From the NCBI GenBank assembly GCA_965262595.1, contig OZ253548.1, positions 1,426,001 to 1,490,000 of the forward strand: a DNA stretch of 64,000 nt. The letters run 5' to 3'. A model generated the notes under the pieces. It was given only the letters and a program-made list of their open reading frames with translations, had not been told where the DNA came from and made no database searches. Shown in pieces: positions 17,311 through 25,828 of the stretch. Position numbers and translations under genes: made by a program. Every line of letters begins with the position of its first letter. The stretch's first letter is position 1. The DNA comes from CATQHB01 sp965262595. Its GTDB lineage: Bacteria; Chloroflexota; Dehalococcoidia; Lucifugimonadales; UBA3495.

Positions 17311-17868
17311 ATGCGACTAATCGTTGGACTGGGCAACCCGGGAGACCGGTACCAATATACCAGGCATAATGTGGGTTTCCGATGTATTGACCTGATGGCG
17401 CGGGAATGGGGAATTAGCCTGTCGGATCGCCGCGCCAAGGCAGTGCTGGGACGGGGCAATCATTTGGGCCAGGACGTGGTGTTGGCCAAGCCGCGGACAT
17501 TTATGAACAACAGCGGCGAGGGAGTCGCCTACCTGCTGACCCGGTTCGGGGCCAAACCCGATGACCTGGTGGTGGTGTATGACGAAATGGATTTGCCGTT
17601 AGGCCGAATGCGCCTCCGTCCCAACGGCAGTCCGGCGGGGCACAATGGCATCCGCTCCATCATTAGCGAGTTAGGGACGCCGAACTTTGCCCGCATCCGG
17701 GTAGGTATCGGCCACCCGGACCTTCGCGGGGCGCAGGTATCCCACGTGTTAAACCGATTCTCCGAAGAGGAAGCGCCGGAAATCGCCCGGGTGGTCAGGC
17801 AGGTGGCCGAGGCGGTGGACTGCCTCCTGGAAGAGAGCATTACGGTGGCGATGAACCGCTTTAACTGA
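17311..17868 (+). CDS. pth: Peptidyl-tRNA hydrolase
   Basis: A 185-residue enzyme releasing tRNA from prematurely terminated peptidyl-tRNA. The motif GLGNPG (6-11), the catalytic histidine in TRHNVGF, the asparagine-containing KPRTFMNNSG, the aspartate in YDEMDLP and the GHNGIRSI segment are all visible. No Shine-Dalgarno sequence is evident before the ATG at 17311, unlike most neighbours. It lies 104 bases after ligA and probably shares its transcript. Confidence 0.95.
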   Translation: MRLIVGLGNPGDRYQYTRHNVGFRCIDLMAREWGISLSDRRAKAVLGRGNHLGQDVVLAKPRTFMNNSGEGVAYLLTRFGAKPDDLVVVYDEMDLPLGRMRLRPNGSPAGHNGIRSIISELGTPNFARIRVGIGHPDLRGAQVSHVLNRFSEEEAPEIARVVRQVAEAVDCLLEESITVAMNRFN

Positions 17869-18056
17869 CCATCGGCGGTTAGGTAAATTGCCAGGCCCCG
17901 AGATGCTGCCTGTTGCCCCACAGCAGGCCTGATGCCCCGGCATTATTTGGACCGGCAGCGCGGCGATTTAGCGCGGAGCGCCGAACCGGGTTATCCTGCA
18001 ACAAGCCCAGCCACAGCGAGGCCCAGGGGAGCGAGGTCCAAGGGGATGGAGCCGGG

Positions 18057-18845
18057 CTACTGGCCCAAACGGAACAGGGAAGCGGCGGTCTTGCCGAAAA
18101 TCCACTCCTTATCCGCTTCGCTGGCATAGGTTATCTGCTCCATCGGCCAGCGCAGGGCGTTGCGGTAGCCCTCCCGAAAAGCCACCGGCGGAAAGTCGCT
18201 GCCCCACATCAGCCTTTGGGGGCCAAATGCCTCCACTGCCATTTCAACCAGCGGCGCCACCTGGCCCACGAAGGGAAATGGCTGGATAAAGGGGGTGGGA
18301 CGCTGGAAAACTTCGCCCAGGCCCGGCACTTTCATATAGGTGTTGGGGTATTGGGCCAGGGCCAGGACTTTGCGGTAGGCCTCATAGGGCGGAGTATCCC
18401 GACCGCCACCGCCCAAGTGCTCAATAATTACCTTCAGGTTGGGCAGTTCCTTGATAATATTTTCGAAGTCCGCGGAGCCAAGAGCATCCGCCTGACCGGC
18501 GCAGCTCACGATCAAGCCCAGCTCGTCGGCCTTACGCCAGATCGCCAGAGGGTCACTGCCCAGGGAGCGGTTGCCGGCATTGAGCCGCACCCCTTCAATG
18601 CCCTGCCCGGCCAGGTCGGCCAGCCGGTCCGGAGCGTCGGGACTGCCAATATCAACCATACATACTCCGGAAAAACGGCCGGGGAATCGGTGCAGACACT
18701 CAATCAGGTAAGAGTTGTCGAACACTCCGTTTATCTGGATTAGGACTGCCTGGTCCACGTCGTTACGGGTCATCTGGTCCAAGAGAATTTCCACCGGCTC
18801 AAACCAGTAAGGGGTGGCGTGACAATGAGTGTCAACAATAAGCAT
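18057..18845 (-). CDS. Amidohydrolase family 2 (TIM-barrel metal-dependent hydrolase)
   Basis: A 262-residue protein of the amidohydrolase-2/ACMS-decarboxylase-like family. The N-terminal DTHCHA gives the HxH metal ligands, EHLGG supplies a mid-barrel histidine, and WGSDFPP near the C-terminus carries the conserved aspartate. Members hydrolyse lactones or decarboxylate aromatic or related acids. The start ATG at 18845 has AAGGAG 8 bases upstream. It overlaps nothing and has no obvious operon partner; a 15-bp tandem repeat array lies upstream of it. Confidence 0.85.
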   Translation of the reverse strand: MLIVDTHCHATPYWFEPVEILLDQMTRNDVDQAVLIQINGVFDNSYLIECLHRFPGRFSGVCMVDIGSPDAPDRLADLAGQGIEGVRLNAGNRSLGSDPLAIWRKADELGLIVSCAGQADALGSADFENIIKELPNLKVIIEHLGGGGRDTPPYEAYRKVLALAQYPNTYMKVPGLGEVFQRPTPFIQPFPFVGQVAPLVEMAVEAFGPQRLMWGSDFPPVAFREGYRNALRWPMEQITYASEADKEWIFGKTAASLFRLGQ

Positions 18846-18950
18846 GGGTGTGGCTCCTTATATTAGGTGATATAAGGTGGTGATTACCGCCAGAGTCTTG
18901 AATTTCGTTAACCAATATCTACCGGCCAAATCAGCCGGTTCAACCCCTGA

Positions 18951-19080
18951 TTAACCGGCCAGTACTAAACCGGCCAGTACTTGACCGGCCAGTACTTGAC
19001 CGGCCAAGACTTGACCGGCCAAGACTTGACCGGCCAGTACTTGACCGGCCAAGACTTAACTAGTCAGGACTTGACCAGTT
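18951..19080. repeat. 15-bp tandem repeat array (CCGGCCAGTACTTGA type)
   Basis: CCGGCC recurs exactly every 15 bases at 18955, 18970, 18985, 19000, 19015, 19030 and 19045, with degenerate units at both ends. Units alternate between AGTACT and AAGACT spacers. The array overlaps the 3' end of the small zinc-ribbon gene and lies upstream of the amidohydrolase gene. There are no unique spacers, so it is not a CRISPR. Confidence 0.9.
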
Positions 19081-19306
19081 GGGGCGGTCCGGAGGTAGGG
19101 CTTTCCGGATAATTTTGCTGCTCGGTTTGAATCGCAACCCGGCGTCCGGCGATATCGCGAACCTCCGGCTTATTGGCCTGACAAACCTCGCACCAGACTT
19201 CTTCGTCGACAAAAAGTCGCATATTATCCTTTTTTACGCTGATGGTCTCAATTTCGTGGCGGCACTCTCCGCACATCCGAATCAATGACACTTGATCAAT
19301 GGGCAT
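19064..19306 (-). CDS. Small protein with two CxxC pairs (zinc-ribbon-like)
   Basis: An 80-residue protein starting at the ATG at 19306, preceded by GGGAAGGGA. It contains CGEC and, about 27 residues later, CEVC, suggesting one zinc-binding site between two strands. Between them is a charged segment ending in WCEVC. The C-terminal tail reads into the tandem repeat array, so the last few residues and the stop codon come from repeat sequence and may vary between strains. The family and function are not recognised. An upstream extension to 19414 is unlikely because it lacks a ribosome site. Confidence 0.55.
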   Translation of the reverse strand: MPIDQVSLIRMCGECRHEIETISVKKDNMRLFVDEEVWCEVCQANKPEVRDIAGRRVAIQTEQQNYPESPTSGPPQLVKS

Positions 19307-19692
19307 TGTTCCCTTCCCCACATTCAGAGTTACGGTTAGACTTGGCCCGGCGTAAAATTTTGGCAGCAGCGCCGGAGGCCCTGCATTATGGCTATAAGTC
19401 TTGACTACCGGCAAAATTGAGTGTAAGTCGGGCCCCGGTTAGTGTCAACGACCCGGACCGGTGAACGGACCGCCGAATCCGCCTCAATCCGGTAACTGAA
19501 CCGGTTATCGGAACGGAGCAGATAACGGTGCGCACAACGGATACACCTAAAGAAGAAAACTCTCCTGACGGATTTTTCTTGGCATTTCCGCAAAATCGGC
19601 GTATAGTTCTGCCTAAGTCGGCGGGAAGGAATGCTCTTCGATATCCTGCCCGGATATTGTACCGTTACCGCCTAGCATAAAGGAGGAGAGTT

Positions 19693-20139
19693 ATGGCAAA
19701 ACCGATGCGAGTTGGGCATTTGGTGCTCAATGTAAAGGATGTAGCGGCATCCACCAAGTTTTACACTGAAATCCTGGGGTTCGACGTTTCTCGGCAGACC
19801 GAAACCGGCACCTTCTTGACCTGCGGCAAGATTCACCACGACTTGGCCTTGTTCCAGGCTCCGGTAGATGCCCTGCCCGTCACCAACGGTCAGTTGGGTC
19901 TAAACCACTTCGCCGTACAGGTTGCCGATATCGATGACCTGAAAGAGGTTTATGACAACCTGAAGGACAAGGACGTAACGCTAGACCACAATACCGACCA
20001 CGGTATGACCTCCAGCGTTTACTTTTTGGACCCGGACGGCAACCGGATCGAGTTCTTCTGCAACAACCATGAAGACTCGTCAATAGGTCTGGCGCTAATG
20101 GGCGACATGAACCGCCGCAACAAGGAACTGGTCTTTTAA
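19693..20139 (+). CDS. VOC superfamily protein (glyoxalase/extradiol dioxygenase-like)
   Basis: A 148-residue protein made of two beta-alpha-beta-beta-beta modules. Candidate metal ligands are the histidine in VGHLVLNV near the N-terminus, the histidine in LNHFAVQV opening module 2, and the glutamate in NRIEFF. The DPDGNRIEF signature is typical of glyoxalase and bleomycin-resistance relatives. AAAGGAGGAG lies just before the ATG. The gene is monocistronic with a hairpin after it. The substrate is unknown; the C-terminal tail MGDMNRRN is unlike common members. Confidence 0.8.
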   Translation: MAKPMRVGHLVLNVKDVAASTKFYTEILGFDVSRQTETGTFLTCGKIHHDLALFQAPVDALPVTNGQLGLNHFAVQVADIDDLKEVYDNLKDKDVTLDHNTDHGMTSSVYFLDPDGNRIEFFCNNHEDSSIGLALMGDMNRRNKELVF

Positions 20140-20193
20140 CCTGGGCGGTAATACCGTCCGTTGTTGGACGGATCCCAATCCAGAGTGAACCAA

Positions 20194-20223
20194 TCAGCCC
20201 CCATCAAAATTGATGGGGGCTGA
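20194..20223. terminator. Perfect 14-bp hairpin, probable terminator
   Basis: TCAGCCCCCATCAA (20194-20207) pairs perfectly with 20210-20223. On the plus strand CGCTTTTG follows, a short T-tract 55 bases after the VOC gene. It lies between convergent genes and may serve both. Confidence 0.65.
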
Positions 20224-20368
20224 CGCTTTTGTAGCGAAAACGGGGTCTTGCGGCGCCGATCTCCCTGGGCCTGCTTCGGCCCGCGGCAAGCCGGTTTAAC
20301 CAGTTCTACTTCCGGACATGGGAGAGTGCATTCCGCCTGGCAGAAAGGCAATTTTGCGTTGGCCGGGT

Positions 20369-21409
20369 TCAGGCAAAATGGGGCATAACCTCTTTTGAGA
20401 AAAGCTCCATTGACCGCAGCGCTTTCTCTTGCGGCATCCCGCCGAAGTCAAAATTGCAGCCGAAGTACTCGATGCCCTGCTGCTGAAACTCCTTGATTTT
20501 GGCAATGCACTGGTCCGGTGTGCCAATTATGGCCCGATTCTCGGCGAGATAATCGTAACTCGGCGGCAACTGGGTACGCTGACGACGATAATCCTCAAGC
20601 CGCAGATTCACCTCACTGCCTGAACTAAAAGAGCGGCGCCAGTCGGTCATATCCATAGTCCAGGCCAGGGCCGGCTCCGCATCTCGGCGGGCCTTCTCTT
20701 CAGTCTCCGCCACATAGAGATAGCGGAAGAAGGGTATTCGTGAAATGGGTATATTATGCCCGGCCTCCCGCGACATTTTCGCGAAACGCCGGCACAAGTC
20801 CATAGCATCGGCATGGTCCAACACCACGCCGCTAATCAGGGGATGGCCGGTAGATACCACATATTCCAGGGTGGTTAAAGTTCGGGTGGCCGCGATATAG
20901 ATGGGAGGATGGGGTTTCTGCGCCGGCGGCGGCACCAGGTTGGCCCGCTGTACGGTGAAATACTGCCCTTCACAGCTATAGTCGGGCGTAGTCCACAGCC
21001 CTTGAACCATGCTGATTACTTCTTGAAAACGCTCCTGACTCTCCCCCTGGTTGACATTGTAGCCGGTGTATTCATACCCGGCGGTGCCCCGTCCAAAGCC
21101 CACATCCAGGCGGCCGCCGCTGATTACGTCCAGGGTCGCCGTATCTTCGGCCAACTGGACCGGATTGTGCAGGGGCGGGACCAATACCGCAGTGCCCAGC
21201 CGGATGGTCTTGGTGCGGGCGGCGATGCTGCTGGCCAGTACCAGAGAGGAGGACCCGATGCCGTATCGGGAGAAATGATGCTCGGCAAACCAGGCGCTAT
21301 GGAACCCCACTTCCTCACCAAACTGCACCTGCTCGGTCGCTTCCTCAATTACCTGGGCGGGGTTGGCTCCCTCCGGCCAGGGGATATGGGTGAAAAGGCC
21401 GAATTTCAT
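20369..21409 (-). CDS. LLM-class flavin-dependent oxidoreductase (luciferase-like)
   Basis: A 346-residue TIM-barrel monooxygenase of the bacterial-luciferase superfamily, using reduced FMN or F420 and oxygen. The N-terminal MKFGLFTHIPWPEG strand, AWFAEHHFS, the RLGTAVLVPPLHNP strand-loop, and DVGFGRGTAGYEY are hallmarks of the family. AGGAGA lies 6 bases before the ATG at 21409. Expanded sets of such enzymes are known in SAR202-type Chloroflexota, where roles in oxidising recalcitrant compounds are proposed; the substrate here cannot be told. It is divergent from the MarR gene, whose operator region separates them. Confidence 0.9.
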   Translation of the reverse strand: MKFGLFTHIPWPEGANPAQVIEEATEQVQFGEEVGFHSAWFAEHHFSRYGIGSSSLVLASSIAARTKTIRLGTAVLVPPLHNPVQLAEDTATLDVISGGRLDVGFGRGTAGYEYTGYNVNQGESQERFQEVISMVQGLWTTPDYSCEGQYFTVQRANLVPPPAQKPHPPIYIAATRTLTTLEYVVSTGHPLISGVVLDHADAMDLCRRFAKMSREAGHNIPISRIPFFRYLYVAETEEKARRDAEPALAWTMDMTDWRRSFSSGSEVNLRLEDYRRQRTQLPPSYDYLAENRAIIGTPDQCIAKIKEFQQQGIEYFGCNFDFGGMPQEKALRSMELFSKEVMPHFA

Positions 21410-21631
21410 AGCCGCTCTCCTAGTAAATTGATCGATTCGTTAATCGTCAAGCCAATTTTCGGCGGAGCCGGCCGACACCTGGTGCGGCCGTTCAATTGAA
21501 TTAAGGGCCCGCAAGCAATTCAATACTCTGCCTGATTGCAGTTTATACTTTACCAGATTCCGCTGGACAACCTGGGGTATTTTTGACCAATGGCTGTTCG
21601 ACTATCAAGGAATATCCCCTTATGGTGAACC

Positions 21632-21690
21632 TTTCCTTCGACAAGCTCCGGATTAGCGGGGATACACCTGGACACGGACTTTCGAAAGAG
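21632..21690. repeat. Dispersed repeat, TTCGACAAGCTC family
   Basis: Contains CCTTCGACAAGCTCCGGATT followed by AGCGGGGATACACCTG. The copy at 32714-32770 matches it over about 55 bases, including GGGGATACACCTG. A shorter palindromic relative lies in a gene at 40343-40403. Confidence 0.65.
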
Positions 21691-21728
21691 CCGGAATACC
21701 GAAGACCCTAAATACTGGCCGCAATGCG

Positions 21729-21778
21729 TTGACATTAATATTTCATATTCCTAAAATATTTGTACTATATGCAAATAT
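21729..21778 (+). promoter_or_regulatory. Promoter and palindromic operator of the MarR-family gene
   Basis: TTGACA (21729-21734) and TAAAAT (21752-21757) are 17 bases apart. Overlapping and following the -10 is the inverted repeat ATATTTG (21756-21762) / CAAATAT (21772-21778). A dyad of this size over the transcription start is typical of MarR autoregulation; direct evidence is lacking. Confidence 0.6.
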
Positions 21779-21802
21779 CTTGATGGAAGGCCGGGTTCTG
21801 CC

Positions 21803-22252
21803 GTGCAAGCCTCCCGAGAGGAACTTACCGACCAATTCGTGGAACTGGTCGAGCAAATCAACCAGTCGATGCACTGCACCCCCTCGGACGGCTGGGAAGA
21901 CCTGGACTTGACCATATCGCAAATCCGCGTGCTGTCGCTGCTATACCAGGGGTCACAGCGCATGGGGAGCAACGCCAATTACCCGGGCTGCGTCCTTTCT
22001 TCCGCTACCAGCATCATTGACCGCCTGGTCGATAAAGAAATGGTTGTCCGTTTCCCAGACTCCGAGGACCGGCGCGTAGTCATCTGCGAGCTTACCTCCT
22101 CGGGACGAGAGACACTGGAACAATTCCGGAGCATCGGCCGCCAGAAAATCATCAGTCTGGCCGGACAATTGGATACGTCGGAATTAAAGGACGTGATTCA
22201 CGCTATGGGGCTGATTATTCGAGCAGCCCGCGGCGCATTTCCCCAGGTTTGA
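21803..22252 (+). CDS. MarR-family transcriptional regulator
   Basis: A 149-residue winged-helix DNA-binding protein. The GTG start at 21803 follows GGAAGG by 12 bases. The recognition helix segment (LSSATSIIDRLVDKEMVVR) and the wing SEDRRVVICELTSSG match the MarR signature D-RR-----LT--G. MarR proteins usually repress efflux or catabolic genes and are released by small aromatic ligands. The palindrome at 21756-21778 would allow autorepression. The RND pump genes follow on the same strand after about 300 bases, so pump control is likely but inferred. Confidence 0.9.
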   Translation: MQASREELTDQFVELVEQINQSMHCTPSDGWEDLDLTISQIRVLSLLYQGSQRMGSNANYPGCVLSSATSIIDRLVDKEMVVRFPDSEDRRVVICELTSSGRETLEQFRSIGRQKIISLAGQLDTSELKDVIHAMGLIIRAARGAFPQV

Positions 22253-22550
22253 CGTTGCCCTTGCATACGCGCCTAATGACTCAACAAATTCCCCATGAAT
22301 CGAGCTGATGCGCATGTCGCCGACGGTTGCCAAATTGGCCGCCAGCGGTTCACTATACGTACGCCCTGACTTTTGGGCGCCAACGTCGGATAAGGACAAT
22401 AATACCTGGCTCCGGATAGAAAGTATAAGCCATAGCTGAAGATACAAAAACGCGCCCGGCCCGGCTTGCCCCAATCGAACAAGGGAAATGTTACCCGGGG
22501 CATCGACATCTGCGGAATAATTAATTTCCCAGCCTACAGGAGACCAAACC
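22253..22550 (+). other. Gap between the MarR and RND genes
   Basis: These 298 bases show no ORF with a ribosome site, no clear terminator and no strong promoter. AGGAGA at 22538-22543 serves the RND gene. Read-through from the MarR promoter is possible. Confidence 0.4.
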
Positions 22551-25500
22551 TTGACGTTTCTCACCAGATTAGCCCTGCGACGCAGCTCCGTGACCATCCT
22601 GATAATGATCCTGGTTCTGGCCGGGGGGGTGTACGTTTACAATACCCTGGAACGGGAGTTGTTCCCCGAGATCGAGTTCCCCAACATCACTATCAACACC
22701 ATTTATCCTTCCGCCAACCCGGAAACGGTGGCCCGGGACGTAAGCGAGCCGATCGAAGAAGCCATAAGCAATATTGACGGCCTGCGGGAAATCGAATCCT
22801 CCTCATCGCAGAATATCTCCCTGGTGTTGGCTACTTTCGAATTCGGCGAAGACATGGAGGAGGCGGAACGTACCATTGAAAGCAGCATCAACGGTATCCA
22901 GTTTCCTGATGAGGTTCAAGGGCCGTTCGTCAGCCGCATAAACAATAATACCTTCCCGGTAATCCAGCTAACCGTAACCGGAGACCGGGATATTCCGTCA
23001 ATGCAGCGTATTTTGAATGACTCCGTTGTTCCCCGGTTGGAGCAAGTTGAGGGAGTATTCAGCGTTACCCTGGTGGGCCAGGTAGCGGAGCAAGTGACGG
23101 TAACCGTAGATACCGACAAGTTGGAAGACCTGGGCCTTTCCATGTTTCAGGTGTCTCAGGCGATCAGCAACAATAACACCAGCTTTCCGGCAGGCAACAT
23201 TGACCAAAACGGCGCATCCTTTCCGGTACGCACTACCCACGAGTTGGGCTCCCTGGAAGAAATCAGGAACCTGACCATCGGCTACGAACGGGTGAACCTG
23301 CCCGGCGATACCTCTGCCGATAACCGTGGTCAGCGGCCGGTCCTACTTTCCGACGTAGCCGAAGTGACCATGGGCACCGCCGAAGCCTCCAGTATTTCCC
23401 GAACCAACGGCAAGGCCAGCCTTAACGTCGTTGTTGTTAAAGACCCGGACGCTAACACGGTTGACGTGACTTCGGGTGTATTGGACGTTGTCGATAGCTT
23501 GGAGGGGCTGCCTCCGGATATTGAACTGCTGGTATTGTCCAACGACGGCCCGGAGGTCGAACGCTCCCTGTCCGACCTGCTGCAAGAGGGATTATTGGGG
23601 TTTTTGTTCGCCATCGCCGCCGTGTTCATCTTTCTCATCAAAACCCGTCCCACCCTGCTCCGGGGAATAGTTTTTACCCTGCGCCCCACCGCGATCATCG
23701 GCGTATCCATCCCGCTAAGCGTCTTATCCGGCGTCCTGCTGATGAGCTTGGCCAACCTCTCGCTGAATTTCATGAGTCTGGCCGGTCTGGCCATCGCGGT
23801 CGGCCGGGTGGTGGATGACAGCATCGTAGTTTTGGAAAATATGTACCGCCACGTTCAACGGGGCGAAGACCGTTTGCCGGCAGCCATTAATGGCACTCAG
23901 GAAGTGGGAGCGGCCATCGTCTCTTCCACCCTGACTACGGTGGTGGTCTTTGTCCCACTGGCTTTCATCCCGGGCTTGGTCGGCGAGTTTTTCACTCCCT
24001 TCGCAATGTCCGTTAGCTTTGCCCTGCTGGCTTCGACGGTGGTCGCTTTAACCGCAGTTCCGGTGTTGGGAGTAATGTTGCTGCGCCGCGGTGATTTCCC
24101 CGACGCGAATGTATCGGACGATATGGACATTGAGCAGGAAACCTGGCTGCAACGGTTGTACGTTCCGATACTCACCTGGTCAATTCGGCATAAGTTACTT
24201 ACCCTTTTAGCTGCAATAGTAATTACCGGCTCCAGCCTGGGGCTGATCTTTGTCATTCCGATCACCTTCTTCCCGGCCGGGGCCCCGGACTACGTCATTA
24301 TTGATGTGGAATTGCCAACGGGCACTTCCATCCGCCGAACTTTTGAAGAGGCGGCCAAAATGGAACAGGTCCTGGACGGTTTCGTTGAGTCCGGGCATGT
24401 CGAGGTTTATCAGATAACCCTGGGGGGCTCCACCGACGATTTTGGGTTGGTGAGCGGAGCCGGGAATTTCCACGTTGCCGGCGGATTCGCCAAGATGGCC
24501 GCGAATGTGCCGGAAGACATCGCCGAGCGCATCCGCTCCCAGCTACCGGGCGACGACGAAGTTATCATTACGGTAAACGAACTGGCCAATGGGCCACCGA
24601 CCGGCGGTTTGGATATCACCATTGTCGGCCTCAACTTCACCGCTATAACTGCCGTCGCCAAAGAGCTTGAATCGGAAATTAAGACTATAGACGGCATAAT
24701 TAATGTAAGCGGCGATGTTACTGAGGGACGGGATGAGGTGACGATCAACGTCAACCCCAGAGAAGCCGCCGAGTTTGGGTTGACTGCCTCGGATGTCGGG
24801 CAGCAGATTAATCAGTTTTTCGTTGGCCGTTCGGTGAGCGAAATTGATTTGGACGATATTACGATGGACATCGTCGTGCGAGGCCGACCGGAGGATGTCG
24901 ATGACATTGAAAAGCTGAAGTCGCTGAACATTCAGGGCCCGCTGGGGCTGGTAAAACTGGGTTCAATCAGTGACATTTCCATTGAGCAAGGTCCGGTGAC
25001 CATCAGCCGCTTCGACCAGGAACGGTCGGCCAGCATCACCGGCACCATAACCGCCGTGGATACGCAGGCCGTGGGACAACTGGTGCAGGAAAAAATTGAC
25101 GCCCTCGAACTGCCACCGGGCGTTGAAGTCAGGACCGGCGGCATTTTTGAGCAAATCACCGAGGGCTTTCAAAATATATTCGTGGCAATGGCCGCCGGCA
25201 TAATTCTGGTGTACCTGGTGATGGTGGCCAGCCTGGGATCGCTGCGTAATCCCTTTATTATCGTCCTAAGTCTCCCGCTCGCCATCGTGGGCGCCCTGGT
25301 CGCACTGGCCGTAACCGACCGGACATTGAGCCTTTCGGCGATGATGGGCTTCCTGCTGCTCATCGGAATCGTGGTGACCAACGCCATCGTTCTGATTACT
25401 TTTGTAGAGCAGTTGCGCGAGCGGGGGATGGAAGTTGAGGAAGCTCTGATCCGTGGCGGACGGGTCCGCATCCGACCGATACTAATGACCGCCTTCACCA

Positions 25501-25718
25501 CCACCTTTGCCCTGTTTCCGCTGGCCGTGTCTTCCAGCGACGACCGTGGCATTATTGGGTCGGAACTGGCTACCGTAGTTATCGGCGGACTGATTAGCTC
25601 AACGGCCCTTACCCTGATCGCCGTACCGGTTATCTATATGCTGATGCACTGGTCGATCCCCCGGCTTCCGGGAACCATCAGATCCCTATTCCGGCGATGG
25701 GGGCCGGCGGGAGCGTAA
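22551..25718 (+). CDS. RND-family efflux transporter permease
   Basis: A 1055-residue AcrB-like proton-driven pump in the cytoplasmic membrane. The TTG start has AGGAGA 7 bases upstream. It shows one N-terminal membrane span, a large extracytoplasmic porter domain, a block of about six spans, a second large domain and a final block of spans. GRVVDDSIVVLEN near residues 418-430 carries the paired aspartates of the proton relay, and LERELFPEIEFPNI is a typical N-terminal signature. The adaptor gene follows after 110 bases. No outer-membrane channel gene is present, which suits a one-membrane cell envelope or a channel encoded elsewhere. The substrate is probably hydrophobic and toxic, judging by MarR linkage only. 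Confidence 0.93.
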   Translation: MTFLTRLALRRSSVTILIMILVLAGGVYVYNTLERELFPEIEFPNITINTIYPSANPETVARDVSEPIEEAISNIDGLREIESSSSQNISLVLATFEFGEDMEEAERTIESSINGIQFPDEVQGPFVSRINNNTFPVIQLTVTGDRDIPSMQRILNDSVVPRLEQVEGVFSVTLVGQVAEQVTVTVDTDKLEDLGLSMFQVSQAISNNNTSFPAGNIDQNGASFPVRTTHELGSLEEIRNLTIGYERVNLPGDTSADNRGQRPVLLSDVAEVTMGTAEASSISRTNGKASLNVVVVKDPDANTVDVTSGVLDVVDSLEGLPPDIELLVLSNDGPEVERSLSDLLQEGLLGFLFAIAAVFIFLIKTRPTLLRGIVFTLRPTAIIGVSIPLSVLSGVLLMSLANLSLNFMSLAGLAIAVGRVVDDSIVVLENMYRHVQRGEDRLPAAINGTQEVGAAIVSSTLTTVVVFVPLAFIPGLVGEFFTPFAMSVSFALLASTVVALTAVPVLGVMLLRRGDFPDANVSDDMDIEQETWLQRLYVPILTWSIRHKLLTLLAAIVITGSSLGLIFVIPITFFPAGAPDYVIIDVELPTGTSIRRTFEEAAKMEQVLDGFVESGHVEVYQITLGGSTDDFGLVSGAGNFHVAGGFAKMAANVPEDIAERIRSQLPGDDEVIITVNELANGPPTGGLDITIVGLNFTAITAVAKELESEIKTIDGIINVSGDVTEGRDEVTINVNPREAAEFGLTASDVGQQINQFFVGRSVSEIDLDDITMDIVVRGRPEDVDDIEKLKSLNIQGPLGLVKLGSISDISIEQGPVTISRFDQERSASITGTITAVDTQAVGQLVQEKIDALELPPGVEVRTGGIFEQITEGFQNIFVAMAAGIILVYLVMVASLGSLRNPFIIVLSLPLAIVGALVALAVTDRTLSLSAMMGFLLLIGIVVTNAIVLITFVEQLRERGMEVEEALIRGGRVRIRPILMTAFTTTFALFPLAVSSSDDRGIIGSELATVVIGGLISSTALTLIAVPVIYMLMHWSIPRLPGTIRSLFRRWGPAGA

Positions 25719-25828
25719 AGCTTAATTGCCGCCGTGCCGCTGTATTTCAAGTCAAATATCGAAGCTGTCAATCTCTCCGAACTGCCGGACCGGATTATTG
25801 TAATTGAGGTAATAAGAGGTAATAAATA

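Larger units (their letters stand above)
21410..21802. other. Divergent intergenic region of the LLM oxidoreductase and MarR genes
   Basis: It holds the dispersed repeat at 21632-21690 and the MarR promoter/operator at 21729-21778. No small gene is seen. No clear promoter was found for the leftward LLM gene. Confidence 0.4.
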
